This document shows positions 7,351 through 13,027 of a stretch of DNA of 21,117 nt, in pieces. The DNA comes from a virus. A model generated the notes under the pieces. It saw only the letters and a list, made by a program, of their open reading frames with translations. It did no database searches and was not told the DNA's origin. The first letter of the stretch is position 1; every line of letters starts with the position of its first letter. The stretch lies in IMG/VR virus record IMGVR_UViG_3300040959_000195, positions 1-21,117 of that record. One strand, 5' to 3'. Both the position numbers and the translations under genes were made by a program.

Positions 7351-8225
7351 GGGAAAAGGAGTATAAACAATTACTTCCTTTTGACCCAAATAAAAAGGTA
7401 TTAGACCAATTTGGTTGGAACCCTGTATCAGTTATAAAACCAACTAAGTCGTCTAAAAAGATGTGGAGTCGTGCCTATCTAGACAATGTCGAATATAGAA
7501 GAGGGGAAGACATTGAGTATCTTGCAGGATTAAAGTTTAGTGAATTTCATGCTGGTATGGCAGAAAACATTATTCACTATTGGTCAATGAAGGGTGCAAA
7601 AGTTGTCGACCCATTTGCAGGAAGACTAACACGTGCATATGTAACTTCAAGTCTAGGTAGAACTTATGAAGGATATGATGTTGTTCAGAGAACTGTAGAT
7701 GAATCTAATAAAGTTTTAACTGAAGACAACTTAAATGGAATCATCCATGTTGGAAATGGATGTGTCATGGAGAGGACTGAATCAGAAACTGCAGACTTAG
7801 TGTTCACTTGCCCACCTTATCACCAATTAGAAAAATATGAATCAGTTGATTATCAATTATCAGACATAGGAAGTTATGAGGATTTCCTAACTCAGATAGA
7901 GTTATGTGCAGAAAACTGTCACAGAGTGATGAAAGAAGGTGCATTTTGTGTATGGGTTGTAGGTGATTGGAGAGAGAAAGGTATATACAGGTCTTTCCAC
8001 TCTGACCTCATTACTATCATGCAAAATCAAAAACTAAAACATCATGACACTGTAATTATGGAGAACCAGTCACCCTTTGCATCCCTTCAACTAGGAAAGG
8101 TTGCAGCCAATCGTTATACAAGTAAAATACATGAGTTCATACTTGTATTTAAAAAAGAGGGTGTACTAAACCCTGTATCCTGTGATATAATGGATACTAT
8201 AACTTTGGAGGATTTTTTATCATAA
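7347..8225 (+). CDS. DNA methyltransferase (amino-methylating, N6-A or N4-C)
   Basis: A 292-residue protein with two diagnostic motifs: motif I VVDPFAG (residues 86-92, S-adenosylmethionine binding) and motif IV FTCPPY (153-158), a variant of the D/N/S-PP-Y catalytic motif of amino-methyltransferases. Between them GYDV looks like the acidic end of the second strand. The C-terminal part, with CVWVVGDWR and HEFILVFKK, fits the later strands of the fold. No restriction partner is visible, so it is probably an orphan methylase protecting or marking phage DNA. It sits between the two clamp-loader genes, an insertion relative to T4. The target sequence cannot be read. A 4-nt overlap couples it to the preceding gene and a TAATG to the next. 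Confidence 0.82.
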   Translation: MREKEYKQLLPFDPNKKVLDQFGWNPVSVIKPTKSSKKMWSRAYLDNVEYRRGEDIEYLAGLKFSEFHAGMAENIIHYWSMKGAKVVDPFAGRLTRAYVTSSLGRTYEGYDVVQRTVDESNKVLTEDNLNGIIHVGNGCVMERTESETADLVFTCPPYHQLEKYESVDYQLSDIGSYEDFLTQIELCAENCHRVMKEGAFCVWVVGDWREKGIYRSFHSDLITIMQNQKLKHHDTVIMENQSPFASLQLGKVAANRYTSKIHEFILVFKKEGVLNPVSCDIMDTITLEDFLS

Positions 8226-8524
8226 TGGGACAATATAAAGATAAAGTAGAGAGACAAAGACTTTTGTTGGAAGCAGAGAAATGGGCAGAGGGTATTAAAG
8301 ATATCCACATACATTCAATGAGCAGTATGTGGTATGATGATAAACCTGAAGACACTACAAACAACAAAAAAGTAACTGACACTTCATACAACAATGGTCT
8401 TATCAAAAGAGAACAGGATGGTAAAGTTCTCAGATACTTTGGTGAACAACTTAAAGGTGATGCTCTTATAGATAACTATGTTAGACAAGTTTCACCCTCT
8501 GTTACACAATCCATTCTTAGGTAA
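8225..8524 (+). CDS. Hypothetical protein (99 aa)
   Basis: Unrecognised. It starts on the methyltransferase stop (TAATG) and ends on the gp62 start (TAATG). The first 25 residues are a charged helix (KVERQRLLLEAEKWAEGIKD), followed by a polar linker and a C-terminal segment ending VRQVSPSVTQSILR. No membrane segment. Position between the methylase and gp62 suggests co-expression with replication genes. Confidence 0.6.
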   Translation: MGQYKDKVERQRLLLEAEKWAEGIKDIHIHSMSSMWYDDKPEDTTNNKKVTDTSYNNGLIKREQDGKVLRYFGEQLKGDALIDNYVRQVSPSVTQSILR

Positions 8525-8913
8525 TGACTAAAACCAATCCATTTGATTTTGTTAAATCAGTCTCGTCTACCAAAAAAGATATCATGGTGGATGAGATTGA
8601 TGAGAAGTCATACCAACCATATCTTGCAAACAAATCACTATCTTACCACCAAGATGCGATTCTGTTTACTAATGAAATGAACCTTAAGCACGGTCTCGAC
8701 AACCGTCTTCAGTACCTCTTTTTCCTAAATACTCTTAGGAAAAGACAAAGGTTTTCTAAATGGGAGAAACCCCACATTAGTAAAAAACTCGATGTCGTAA
8801 AAGAGTATTATCAGATATCAACTAAAGAAGCACAAGAATATGTCAAACTTCTGTCTGATAAACAACTACGTGAGTTGAAAAACAGAATGAACATTGGTGG
8901 TACAAATGGATGA
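8524..8913 (+). CDS. gp62: Clamp-loader small subunit (T4 gp62 type)
   Basis: 129 residues, shorter than T4 gp62 (187), as is usual in marine relatives. Features fitting the family are the opening NPFDFVKSVSSTKKDIM, the segment LDNRLQYLFFLNTLRKRQRFSKW, and the position directly before RegA, as in T4. It would be the non-ATPase subunit that joins the gp44 tetramer to make the clamp loader. The gene starts on the preceding stop and overlaps regA by 8 nt, as expected for coupled translation. Confidence 0.85.
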   Translation: MTKTNPFDFVKSVSSTKKDIMVDEIDEKSYQPYLANKSLSYHQDAILFTNEMNLKHGLDNRLQYLFFLNTLRKRQRFSKWEKPHISKKLDVVKEYYQISTKEAQEYVKLLSDKQLRELKNRMNIGGTNG

Positions 8914-9316
8914 ATTAGAATATATAACAAAAGACCTAGTAGAGGTCACATTCCCTCAAAAAGACGATTTCTTAAAGATACGTGAAACACTTTCACGTAT
9001 TGGTGTTGCTTCACGAAAAGAACAAGAATTATTTCAGTCATGTCATATACTTCACAAAAGAGGTAAATACTATATCGTACATTTCAAAGAATTGTTTAGA
9101 TTAGATGGGAAACCAACTAACTTTGATGAATCGGATGTTGCAAGACGTAACACCATTATTGATTTATTAAAACAATGGAACTTATTGAGTGTTGTTGACA
9201 CTTCCAAAATTGAGGAACCTAAGGCTCCTCTATCTCAAATTAAGGTGATTCCTTTTAAGGAAAAATCAGAGTGGAAATTGACAACTAAATACTCAATTGG
9301 TAGTTCAAATACCTAA
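8906..9316 (+). CDS. regA: RegA translational repressor
   Basis: 136 residues (T4 RegA is 122). Clear matches are KDDFLKIRETLSRIGVASR, the core QSCHILHKRGKYYIVHFKEL, the segment ARRNTIIDLLKQW and the ending SEWKLTTKYSIGSSN. RegA binds the start regions of phage early mRNAs and blocks translation, with gp44 and gp45 among its T4 targets. I chose ATG 8906 (MDELEY) over an in-frame TTG at 8894 because ATG 8906 overlaps the gp62 stop in the usual way. In T4 the polymerase gene follows; here membrane-protein genes follow instead, so gp43 lies elsewhere. Confidence 0.94.
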   Translation: MDELEYITKDLVEVTFPQKDDFLKIRETLSRIGVASRKEQELFQSCHILHKRGKYYIVHFKELFRLDGKPTNFDESDVARRNTIIDLLKQWNLLSVVDTSKIEEPKAPLSQIKVIPFKEKSEWKLTTKYSIGSSNT

Positions 9317-9331
9317 ATACTACGTTAAATA
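9312..9331 (+). promoter_or_regulatory. Two TAAATA boxes, candidate late promoter
   Basis: CCTAAATA (9312-9319) and GTTAAATA (9324-9331) lie 19-38 nt before the ATG at 9350. They resemble the T4 late promoter TATAAATA. The first contains the RegA stop codon. Similar boxes precede 9581, 14159 and 17052 at 25-29 nt. Confidence 0.4.
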
Positions 9332-9349
9332 AACTAACGGAGGAAAGCT

Positions 9350-9556
9350 ATGTTCTCAGGAATTATAGACTTTGTTATGGGAATTTGGAACCTATTGATG
9401 ATTGTCCCTGTGATAATCTCAATTTGTAGTGTTATAGTAGCACTTACACCTACCCCACACGATGATAAAGTATGGGCAAAAGTGTATAAATACTTGGAAG
9501 TTCTTGCTCTTGCAATTGGTAAGGCAAAGGACAAAAATCCATTATTGGATAAATAA
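9350..9556 (+). CDS. Small membrane protein (68 aa)
   Basis: Preceded by a strong GGAGGAAAGC Shine-Dalgarno. The N-terminal half is one or two hydrophobic segments (about residues 3-31, around WNLLMIVPVIISICSVIVAL), followed by a short cytoplasmic-type tail (DDKVWAKVYKYLEVLALAIGKAKDKN). Family unknown. It could be a holin-like or virion membrane protein, but nothing in the sequence decides that. A TAAATA late-type box overlaps its stop codon. Confidence 0.65.
   Translation: MFSGIIDFVMGIWNLLMIVPVIISICSVIVALTPTPHDDKVWAKVYKYLEVLALAIGKAKDKNPLLDK
9548..9555 (+). promoter_or_regulatory. TAAATA box, candidate late promoter
   Basis: GATAAATA, 25 nt before the ATG at 9581, matching T4 late TATAAATA at 7 of 8 positions. 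The stop of the preceding gene (TAA 9554-9556) overlaps it. Confidence 0.4.
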
Positions 9557-9580
9557 CTAATATATTAGTAGGAGTAAATT

Positions 9581-9856
9581 ATGGAAATTTTTGTGATAGC
9601 ACTAGTTGTATTAGGTGTCGCATTTTTCGTTTTGGAAAAGAGAAAAGGTGGTAACACTTCTTCTTCAACTTCCAGTCCTGCACCAGCACCTGCTCCAGTA
9701 GCAGATGCAAATGGTAATGGTGTCACTTCTAAAGCAGAGCTTAAGAAGTTAACCAAAAACCAACTGATTGAATATGCTGAAAAGAGAAATCTTAAAGTGA
9801 AGAAGTCAGGTACTAAGGCTGCAGTGATTAACGAAATCCACACACAGTTAAAATAA
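9581..9856 (+). CDS. Membrane-anchored protein with SAP/HeH-like domain (91 aa)
   Basis: AGGAG precedes the ATG. Residues 2-18 form a hydrophobic anchor; then comes a Ser/Thr-rich and PAPAPAPV linker. The last 40 residues (ELKKLTKNQLIEYAEKRNLK, then KSGTKAAVINEI) resemble the SAP, LEM/HeH or Rho-N class of small helical nucleic-acid-binding domains. That suggests a protein holding DNA or RNA at the membrane. An intrinsic terminator follows 26 nt after the stop. Confidence 0.65.
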   Translation: MEIFVIALVVLGVAFFVLEKRKGGNTSSSTSSPAPAPAPVADANGNGVTSKAELKKLTKNQLIEYAEKRNLKVKKSGTKAAVINEIHTQLK

Positions 9857-9882
9857 GTACAAACAATAATAACAATTGTTAG

Positions 9883-9907
9883 AAGGGGTCTTACGACCCC
9901 TTTTTTT
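9883..9907 (+). terminator. Rho-independent terminator
   Basis: AAGGGGTC (9883-9890) pairs perfectly with GACCCCTT (9895-9902) around loop TTAC, followed by Ts to 9907. It ends the + strand unit from RegA and the two membrane proteins, and separates it from the convergent small gene at 9911-10060. Confidence 0.88.
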
Positions 9908-9910
9908 ATC

Positions 9911-10060
9911 TTAAGGATAGAAAGGATTCTCTCTGATATAATGAGGTAATTCTATTTTCTTATTTTCCCTTACAGTGTTCTTGATACTAGATGTAAGGTG
10001 TTTTTCCCTAAGAGATTTTTTGACTGCTCTCAAAAAGAGCAAAGTTTGATATTTAGTCAT
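9911..10060 (-). CDS. Small basic peptide under glutamine riboswitch control (49 aa)
   Basis: The only minus-strand gene I can support. On that strand GGAGA lies 5 nt before the ATG, and the frame runs 49 codons to a TAA beside the terminator. The peptide begins MTKYQTLLFLRAVKKSLREK, is strongly basic through the middle and ends LPHYIRENPFYP. I know no family for it. Two glutamine-type aptamers lie directly upstream, so expression is expected to follow cellular glutamine. In cyanobacteria, one known target of this riboswitch class is a small glutamine-synthetase inactivating factor. This peptide does not show the motif I associate with those factors, so a nitrogen-metabolism role is only an inference from context. 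Confidence 0.7.
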   Translation of the reverse strand: MTKYQTLLFLRAVKKSLREKHLTSSIKNTVRENKKIELPHYIRENPFYP

Positions 10061-10076
10061 GTCAATCTCCGAAAAG

Positions 10077-10130
10077 ATTGCGTTCCTTCAGCACCATTGC
10101 CTACTTCCGTCTATTACTAGATGAACGTAA
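10077..10130 (-). ncRNA. Glutamine riboswitch (glnA RNA type), gene-proximal copy
   Basis: Read on the minus strand: ACGTTCAT, a short hairpin TCTA-GTAA-TAGA, the conserved GACGGAAGTAGG, a second short hairpin GGCA-ATGG-TGCT, then GAAGGAACGC. CGTTC pairs with GAACG as the closing stem. This order and these words match my recollection of the glnA-motif glutamine aptamer consensus (GGAAGUAGG and GAAGGAACGC). It ends 17 nt before the small gene's ATG, next to a hairpin (CAATCT with AGATTG) that contains part of the Shine-Dalgarno, so control is likely at translation. Confidence 0.85.
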
Positions 10131-10132
10131 CA

Positions 10133-10196
10133 ATGCGTTCCTTCGTCTTATGACTACTTCCGTCTATACTTCAGATAAAGTATAAATGAACGTACA
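10133..10196 (-). ncRNA. Glutamine riboswitch (glnA RNA type), distal copy
   Basis: Second aptamer in tandem, minus strand: ACGTTCAT, a perfect 7-bp hairpin TATACTT-TATCTG-AAGTATA, then GACGGAAGTAG, a GTC-ATAA-GAC mini-hairpin, and GAAGGAACGC. CGTTC pairs with GAACG to close it. The stems differ in sequence from the proximal copy while the core words are kept, which is the pattern of conserved structure rather than simple duplication. One core position differs (GTAGT where the proximal copy has GTAGG). Tandem copies are a known arrangement for this class. Confidence 0.82.
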
Positions 10197-10198
10197 AT

Positions 10199-10206
10199 TA
10201 TTTAGG
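10199..10206 (-). promoter_or_regulatory. TAAATA box, candidate late promoter for the riboswitch transcript
   Basis: On the minus strand CCTAAATA sits a few bases upstream of the distal aptamer, so a start 6-8 nt downstream would place the first transcribed base close to the aptamer's closing stem. It is the same octamer seen at 9312 and 17254 on the + strand. Confidence 0.4.
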
Positions 10207-10225
10207 TTCACAACTAGTTCATTTC

Positions 10226-10233
10226 CATAAATA
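10226..10233 (+). promoter_or_regulatory. TAAATA box upstream of the curli operon
   Basis: CATAAATA lies 5 nt before the ATG at 10239 and 19 nt from the divergent box at 10199-10206. If used, the first mRNA would have almost no leader, and indeed no Shine-Dalgarno is visible before 10239. Confidence 0.35.
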
Positions 10234-10238
10234 AGTGT

Positions 10239-10532
10239 ATGGATTTCTTTGAATTTATAGGCGATGTCGGAACACCAATCGCAGGTGCGATAGTGATGGG
10301 TGTTTTTATCTTCATCGTTCTAAAACAGATTCTTGAGGGTATAGTGGATAACATTAAAACCCTAACAATGTTCTGTTCTTCATTAGAGAATAGAGCAAGA
10401 ACTATGTCAAATGAAATGATAAAAATTGATTTGTTAGTATCAAGCGCACTAGACTTGAGACCTGACATCGAAAGAATCTCTCGTGCAGAAAACTTTATCG
10501 AAGACGGTAAACTGGATGTGAGGAGAGACTAG
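10239..10532 (+). CDS. Small membrane protein with helical tail, copy 1 (97 aa)
   Basis: One transmembrane segment (about residues 12-33, around GAIVMGVFIFIVLKQIL) followed by a long charged helix. It resembles the gene at 10552: both begin MDF with an acidic residue close by, place a hydrophobic segment at 12-33, then a coiled-coil-like stretch with ARTMSNEMIKID here and TRMLDQDMIRLQ there. That similarity supports this ATG. It heads the chain leading to CsgF and CsgG, so a role in secretion or the envelope is possible; a holin-like role is an alternative. No Shine-Dalgarno. Confidence 0.65.
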   Translation: MDFFEFIGDVGTPIAGAIVMGVFIFIVLKQILEGIVDNIKTLTMFCSSLENRARTMSNEMIKIDLLVSSALDLRPDIERISRAENFIEDGKLDVRRD

Positions 10533-10551
10533 CGGAGAGGACACAAAGACA

Positions 10552-10863
10552 ATGGATTTTACTGAAATCGCACAAGTAGTCAAGGACTACGGATTTCCAG
10601 TTGTTATGAGTGTCGGTATGGGATACTTCATATACTTTATATGGAGTTTCATTTCTAATCAAATAGAACCTGAAATTGAGAAAATGCATATGGCGTTGAT
10701 ACGTGTTATTGACCAAACTCGTATGCTTGATCAGGACATGATTAGATTGCAACAAAAAGTGAACGTGGTTCTTGAGTACAGAAAACGTGATGAATTGATT
10801 GAAGAGGCGAAGGAAGATGAATTACTCAAGGAATATAAACAGAGGGAAAACACACATGAATGA
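10552..10863 (+). CDS. Small membrane protein with coiled-coil tail, copy 2 (103 aa)
   Basis: Likely paralogue of the previous gene: N-terminal transmembrane segment (about residues 14-33, around VVMSVGMGYFIYFIWSF) and a highly charged helical tail (EEAKEDELLKEYKQRE). AGAGGA lies upstream of the ATG. Its TGA overlaps the CsgF start by 8 nt, tying its translation to curli secretion. It does not look like CsgE, which is exported; a small inner-membrane organiser or a holin are both possible. Confidence 0.65.
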   Translation: MDFTEIAQVVKDYGFPVVMSVGMGYFIYFIWSFISNQIEPEIEKMHMALIRVIDQTRMLDQDMIRLQQKVNVVLEYRKRDELIEEAKEDELLKEYKQRENTHE

Positions 10864-11431
10864 TAGAGATTGGAAACTATTGAAATCACAAATGGGCCCA
10901 CAAATTTGGACAGGAAAAGATTTATTCATGCAGTTTGTGCTTGGAATTGTCATAGGAGTGTTTTTTACACTTCTTTTGTCAATGAATGCAAATGCAACTG
11001 AGATAGTACACAAGTTTAAAAACCCATCCTTTAGTGGGATAGGTACTGGTTCTCATTATCTCACGATTGAGAACCAAGAGCATTCTCGTAAGAAAACAAT
11101 AGAGGATGCTTTGGAGGCAGCACGTAAAGCTGCAGAACGTGAGGCAGATAACACTACACTTGCAAAGTTTATTAGAAACTTAGAGAGTAGAATTTATGCA
11201 CAGATGGCGAAACAACTTGTAGAGTCAATGTTTCAAAATGACAATCCAGTAAGGTTTGGTTCATTTGTGTTAGAAGGTTCAACGATAACGTATGAAGTGA
11301 TTACCAACGAAGACGGTACAGAGTATATTAAGATGACGATTGTTGCAGAAGATGGTTCAACAACAGAAATACAGATTCCAATTGGAACAGGATACTTTGG
11401 TAGTGACTATGGTACGACTACTGACGGTTAG
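10856..11431 (+). CDS. csgF: CsgF-like curli assembly protein
   Basis: 191 residues. A hydrophobic segment at about 25-43 and ANA at 45-47 look like a signal sequence behind an unusual 24-residue leader. The mature part begins with FKNPSFSG (54-61) and GSHYLTIENQ, matching the CsgF signature (FxNPSFGG and a following short motif). The final part, ITYEVITNEDGTEYIKMTIV, aligns in style with the C-terminal strand region of CsgF. In bacteria CsgF is secreted, caps the CsgG pore and couples fibre nucleation to secretion. ATG 10856 overlaps the preceding stop. The insert between the two conserved ends (a charged helix, about 80-130) is longer than in E. coli CsgF (138 aa in total). The start of csgG lies inside this gene, a 23-nt overlap. 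Confidence 0.8.
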   Translation: MNDRDWKLLKSQMGPQIWTGKDLFMQFVLGIVIGVFFTLLLSMNANATEIVHKFKNPSFSGIGTGSHYLTIENQEHSRKKTIEDALEAARKAAEREADNTTLAKFIRNLESRIYAQMAKQLVESMFQNDNPVRFGSFVLEGSTITYEVITNEDGTEYIKMTIVAEDGSTTEIQIPIGTGYFGSDYGTTTDG

Positions 11432-12302
11432 TCTAATATTTGGATTGCTATTAACATCATGTGCATCAGTCCCACAGTGGTCTGATAATCCTGCTGATTG
11501 CGCTTATGAAACTGGAAGGTTTGATGAGGGTTTCGGTAGAGATGTGGTTACAGGTGTTGCAAAACAAGTTACACGAAATTATATTTGTGTTGAGAGTCCA
11601 CACGTAGTAGACCTACCATCTTATTTACAATTATTAGATTTACCGCCTGCAGAAACAAAACCTGTAGTTGCAGTGTACAACTTTGCAGACTTAACAGGAC
11701 AAAGAAAGTACAGAGAGAATCTTGCAGATTTCTCAACTGCAGTTACACAAGGTAGTACTGCAATGTTAATCGATGCATTGAAAACTGCAGGAGGTGGAAC
11801 TTGGTTTAGAGTCGTAGAAAGACAAGGACTTGATAACCTAGTAAGAGAAAGACAGATTATTCGTTCTGCAAGACAAGAATATGCAGACGAAGAGTCACAA
11901 GGAATTGCACCCATGTTATTCGCAGGAATGATTATTGAGGGTGGAATAATTGGTTATGATACTAACATCGAATCAGGTGGACGAGGCGCACGGACACTTG
12001 GAATCGGATTTAGTAAACAGTATCGACAAGATATTGTTACAGTCTCAATCAGAGCAGTTTCTGTTTTGACTGGGGAGATATTATTAAACGTCCAAACTAC
12101 TAAAACAATTTTGTCATATGGTAGTGGGGGTGATGTGTTCAGGTTCGTTGAACAGGGAACACAATTAGTTGAATATGAAGACGGTGTGGGAAAAAACGAG
12201 TCTGTCACTTATGCAGTGCGAACTGCAATAGAGGCAGGAGTATTAGAAATAATTAATCAAGGCCACTCACGTGGTTATTGGAAAATAGAGGGAAGAGAAT
12301 AA
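11409..12302 (+). CDS. csgG: CsgG-like curli secretion channel (lipoprotein)
   Basis: 297 residues (E. coli CsgG 277). The N-terminus is a lipoprotein signal with lipobox LTSC, Cys at residue 18. The conserved body is visible: KPVVAVYNFADLTGQRK, the region around TAMLIDALK and WFRVVERQGLDNLVRERQI, GMIIEGGIIGYDTN and GGRGARTLGI, then VSIRAVSVLTGEILLNV. CsgG forms the nine-fold outer-membrane pore that exports curli subunits. Start chosen at ATG 11409 because it begins the lipoprotein signal; the frame is open further upstream only within csgF. The stop overlaps the curlin start (TAATG). An outer-membrane lipoprotein implies a Gram-negative host with a Lol-type sorting system. Confidence 0.9.
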   Translation: MVRLLTVSLIFGLLLTSCASVPQWSDNPADCAYETGRFDEGFGRDVVTGVAKQVTRNYICVESPHVVDLPSYLQLLDLPPAETKPVVAVYNFADLTGQRKYRENLADFSTAVTQGSTAMLIDALKTAGGGTWFRVVERQGLDNLVRERQIIRSARQEYADEESQGIAPMLFAGMIIEGGIIGYDTNIESGGRGARTLGIGFSKQYRQDIVTVSIRAVSVLTGEILLNVQTTKTILSYGSGGDVFRFVEQGTQLVEYEDGVGKNESVTYAVRTAIEAGVLEIINQGHSRGYWKIEGRE

Positions 12303-13027
12303 TGTTAAAATATTTATTAGGCCTAAGCATGTTATTTTCGTCTTTCATGTTCGCACAAGCGTCTGACGATAATGAGATTAATATTAGTCAAACTGGTGAC
12401 ACTTTGACACTATACATCGACCAAGTCGGTTATGGTAACAAAATTGGATTGGATGATTTTTCATCAAGTCCATCGGCAATGCCTATCACTGGTACTAGTT
12501 TAACTTTCGATATCGATCAGATTGGTAATAGTAATTTACTATATGGTACCCTTACTGCAAACTCCTCAACATATAACATGTTGTTTACTGGAGATTCAAA
12601 CGTATGGGATTGGTTGATTGGGGACACAGGAAGTTCTGACAGTTCTGCATTTGATGTTGACATCACAGGTAGTTCTAACACAATGGATTTAGACCAAGGA
12701 AGTTTGTTCCAAGCAGAAAGACTGGATTTTGATTTAACAGTTATAGGTGATTCAAACGTATTTGATGTTGACGTAGAAGCAGATGATGTTATTTGGAACT
12801 TTGATATTACAGGTGGTTCGAATAACTTCAAGACTTTACAAAAAGACGGTGCATATCAGGAAATCAATTTTACATTGAGTGGTGATAGTGCAGACGTAGA
12901 CATAAACCAATTAAGTGGTACATGTCCTACAGGAGTGTCTTCATGTAAAGGTATAATCACTTTGGATGTAACGAGTGACAATGCAACTATTCAAATCAAT
13001 CAGAAAGACTCAGCTAACGATTCTTAG
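12302..13027 (+). CDS. Curlin-like repeat protein (CsgA/CsgB type)
   Basis: 241 residues: a signal peptide (1-20, ending AQA) and then about eight imperfect repeats built on I/F-x-I/V-x-Q/T-x-G-x-S/G-N. Examples are ISQTGDTLTLYIDQVGYGN, FDIDQIGNSN, DITGSSN, LTVIGDSN and DITGGSN. That spacing of Gln, Gly and Asn is how curlin strands stack into a beta-solenoid amyloid. The protein is very acidic and its repeats are less regular than in E. coli CsgA, so it may be a minor or capping subunit. It begins on the csgG stop, and the next gene begins inside its last 47 nt, so the set is clearly one unit. Confidence 0.8.
   Translation: MLKYLLGLSMLFSSFMFAQASDDNEINISQTGDTLTLYIDQVGYGNKIGLDDFSSSPSAMPITGTSLTFDIDQIGNSNLLYGTLTANSSTYNMLFTGDSNVWDWLIGDTGSSDSSAFDVDITGSSNTMDLDQGSLFQAERLDFDLTVIGDSNVFDVDVEADDVIWNFDITGGSNNFKTLQKDGAYQEINFTLSGDSADVDINQLSGTCPTGVSSCKGIITLDVTSDNATIQINQKDSANDS

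Noticed and set aside
8894-8905. TTG start extending RegA by four residues
   Set aside because: ATG 8906 overlaps the gp62 stop in the usual coupled way and gives an N-terminus that lines up better with RegA.
9968-9998. Inverted repeat CCTTACA/TGTAAGG with a following T-run, looking like a second terminator
   Set aside because: The 17-nt loop is long, the stem is weak, and it lies within the coding sequence of the minus-strand peptide.
10077-10196. Direct repeats read as a CRISPR array or simple tandem repeat
   Set aside because: Only two units, with differing spacing between the conserved words and compensated stems; the aptamer explanation accounts for all of them.
10121-10230. Two mini open frames on the + strand beginning ATGAACGTA (10 and 14 codons)
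   Set aside because: They arise from the conserved aptamer sequence read on the opposite strand, and have no ribosome site.
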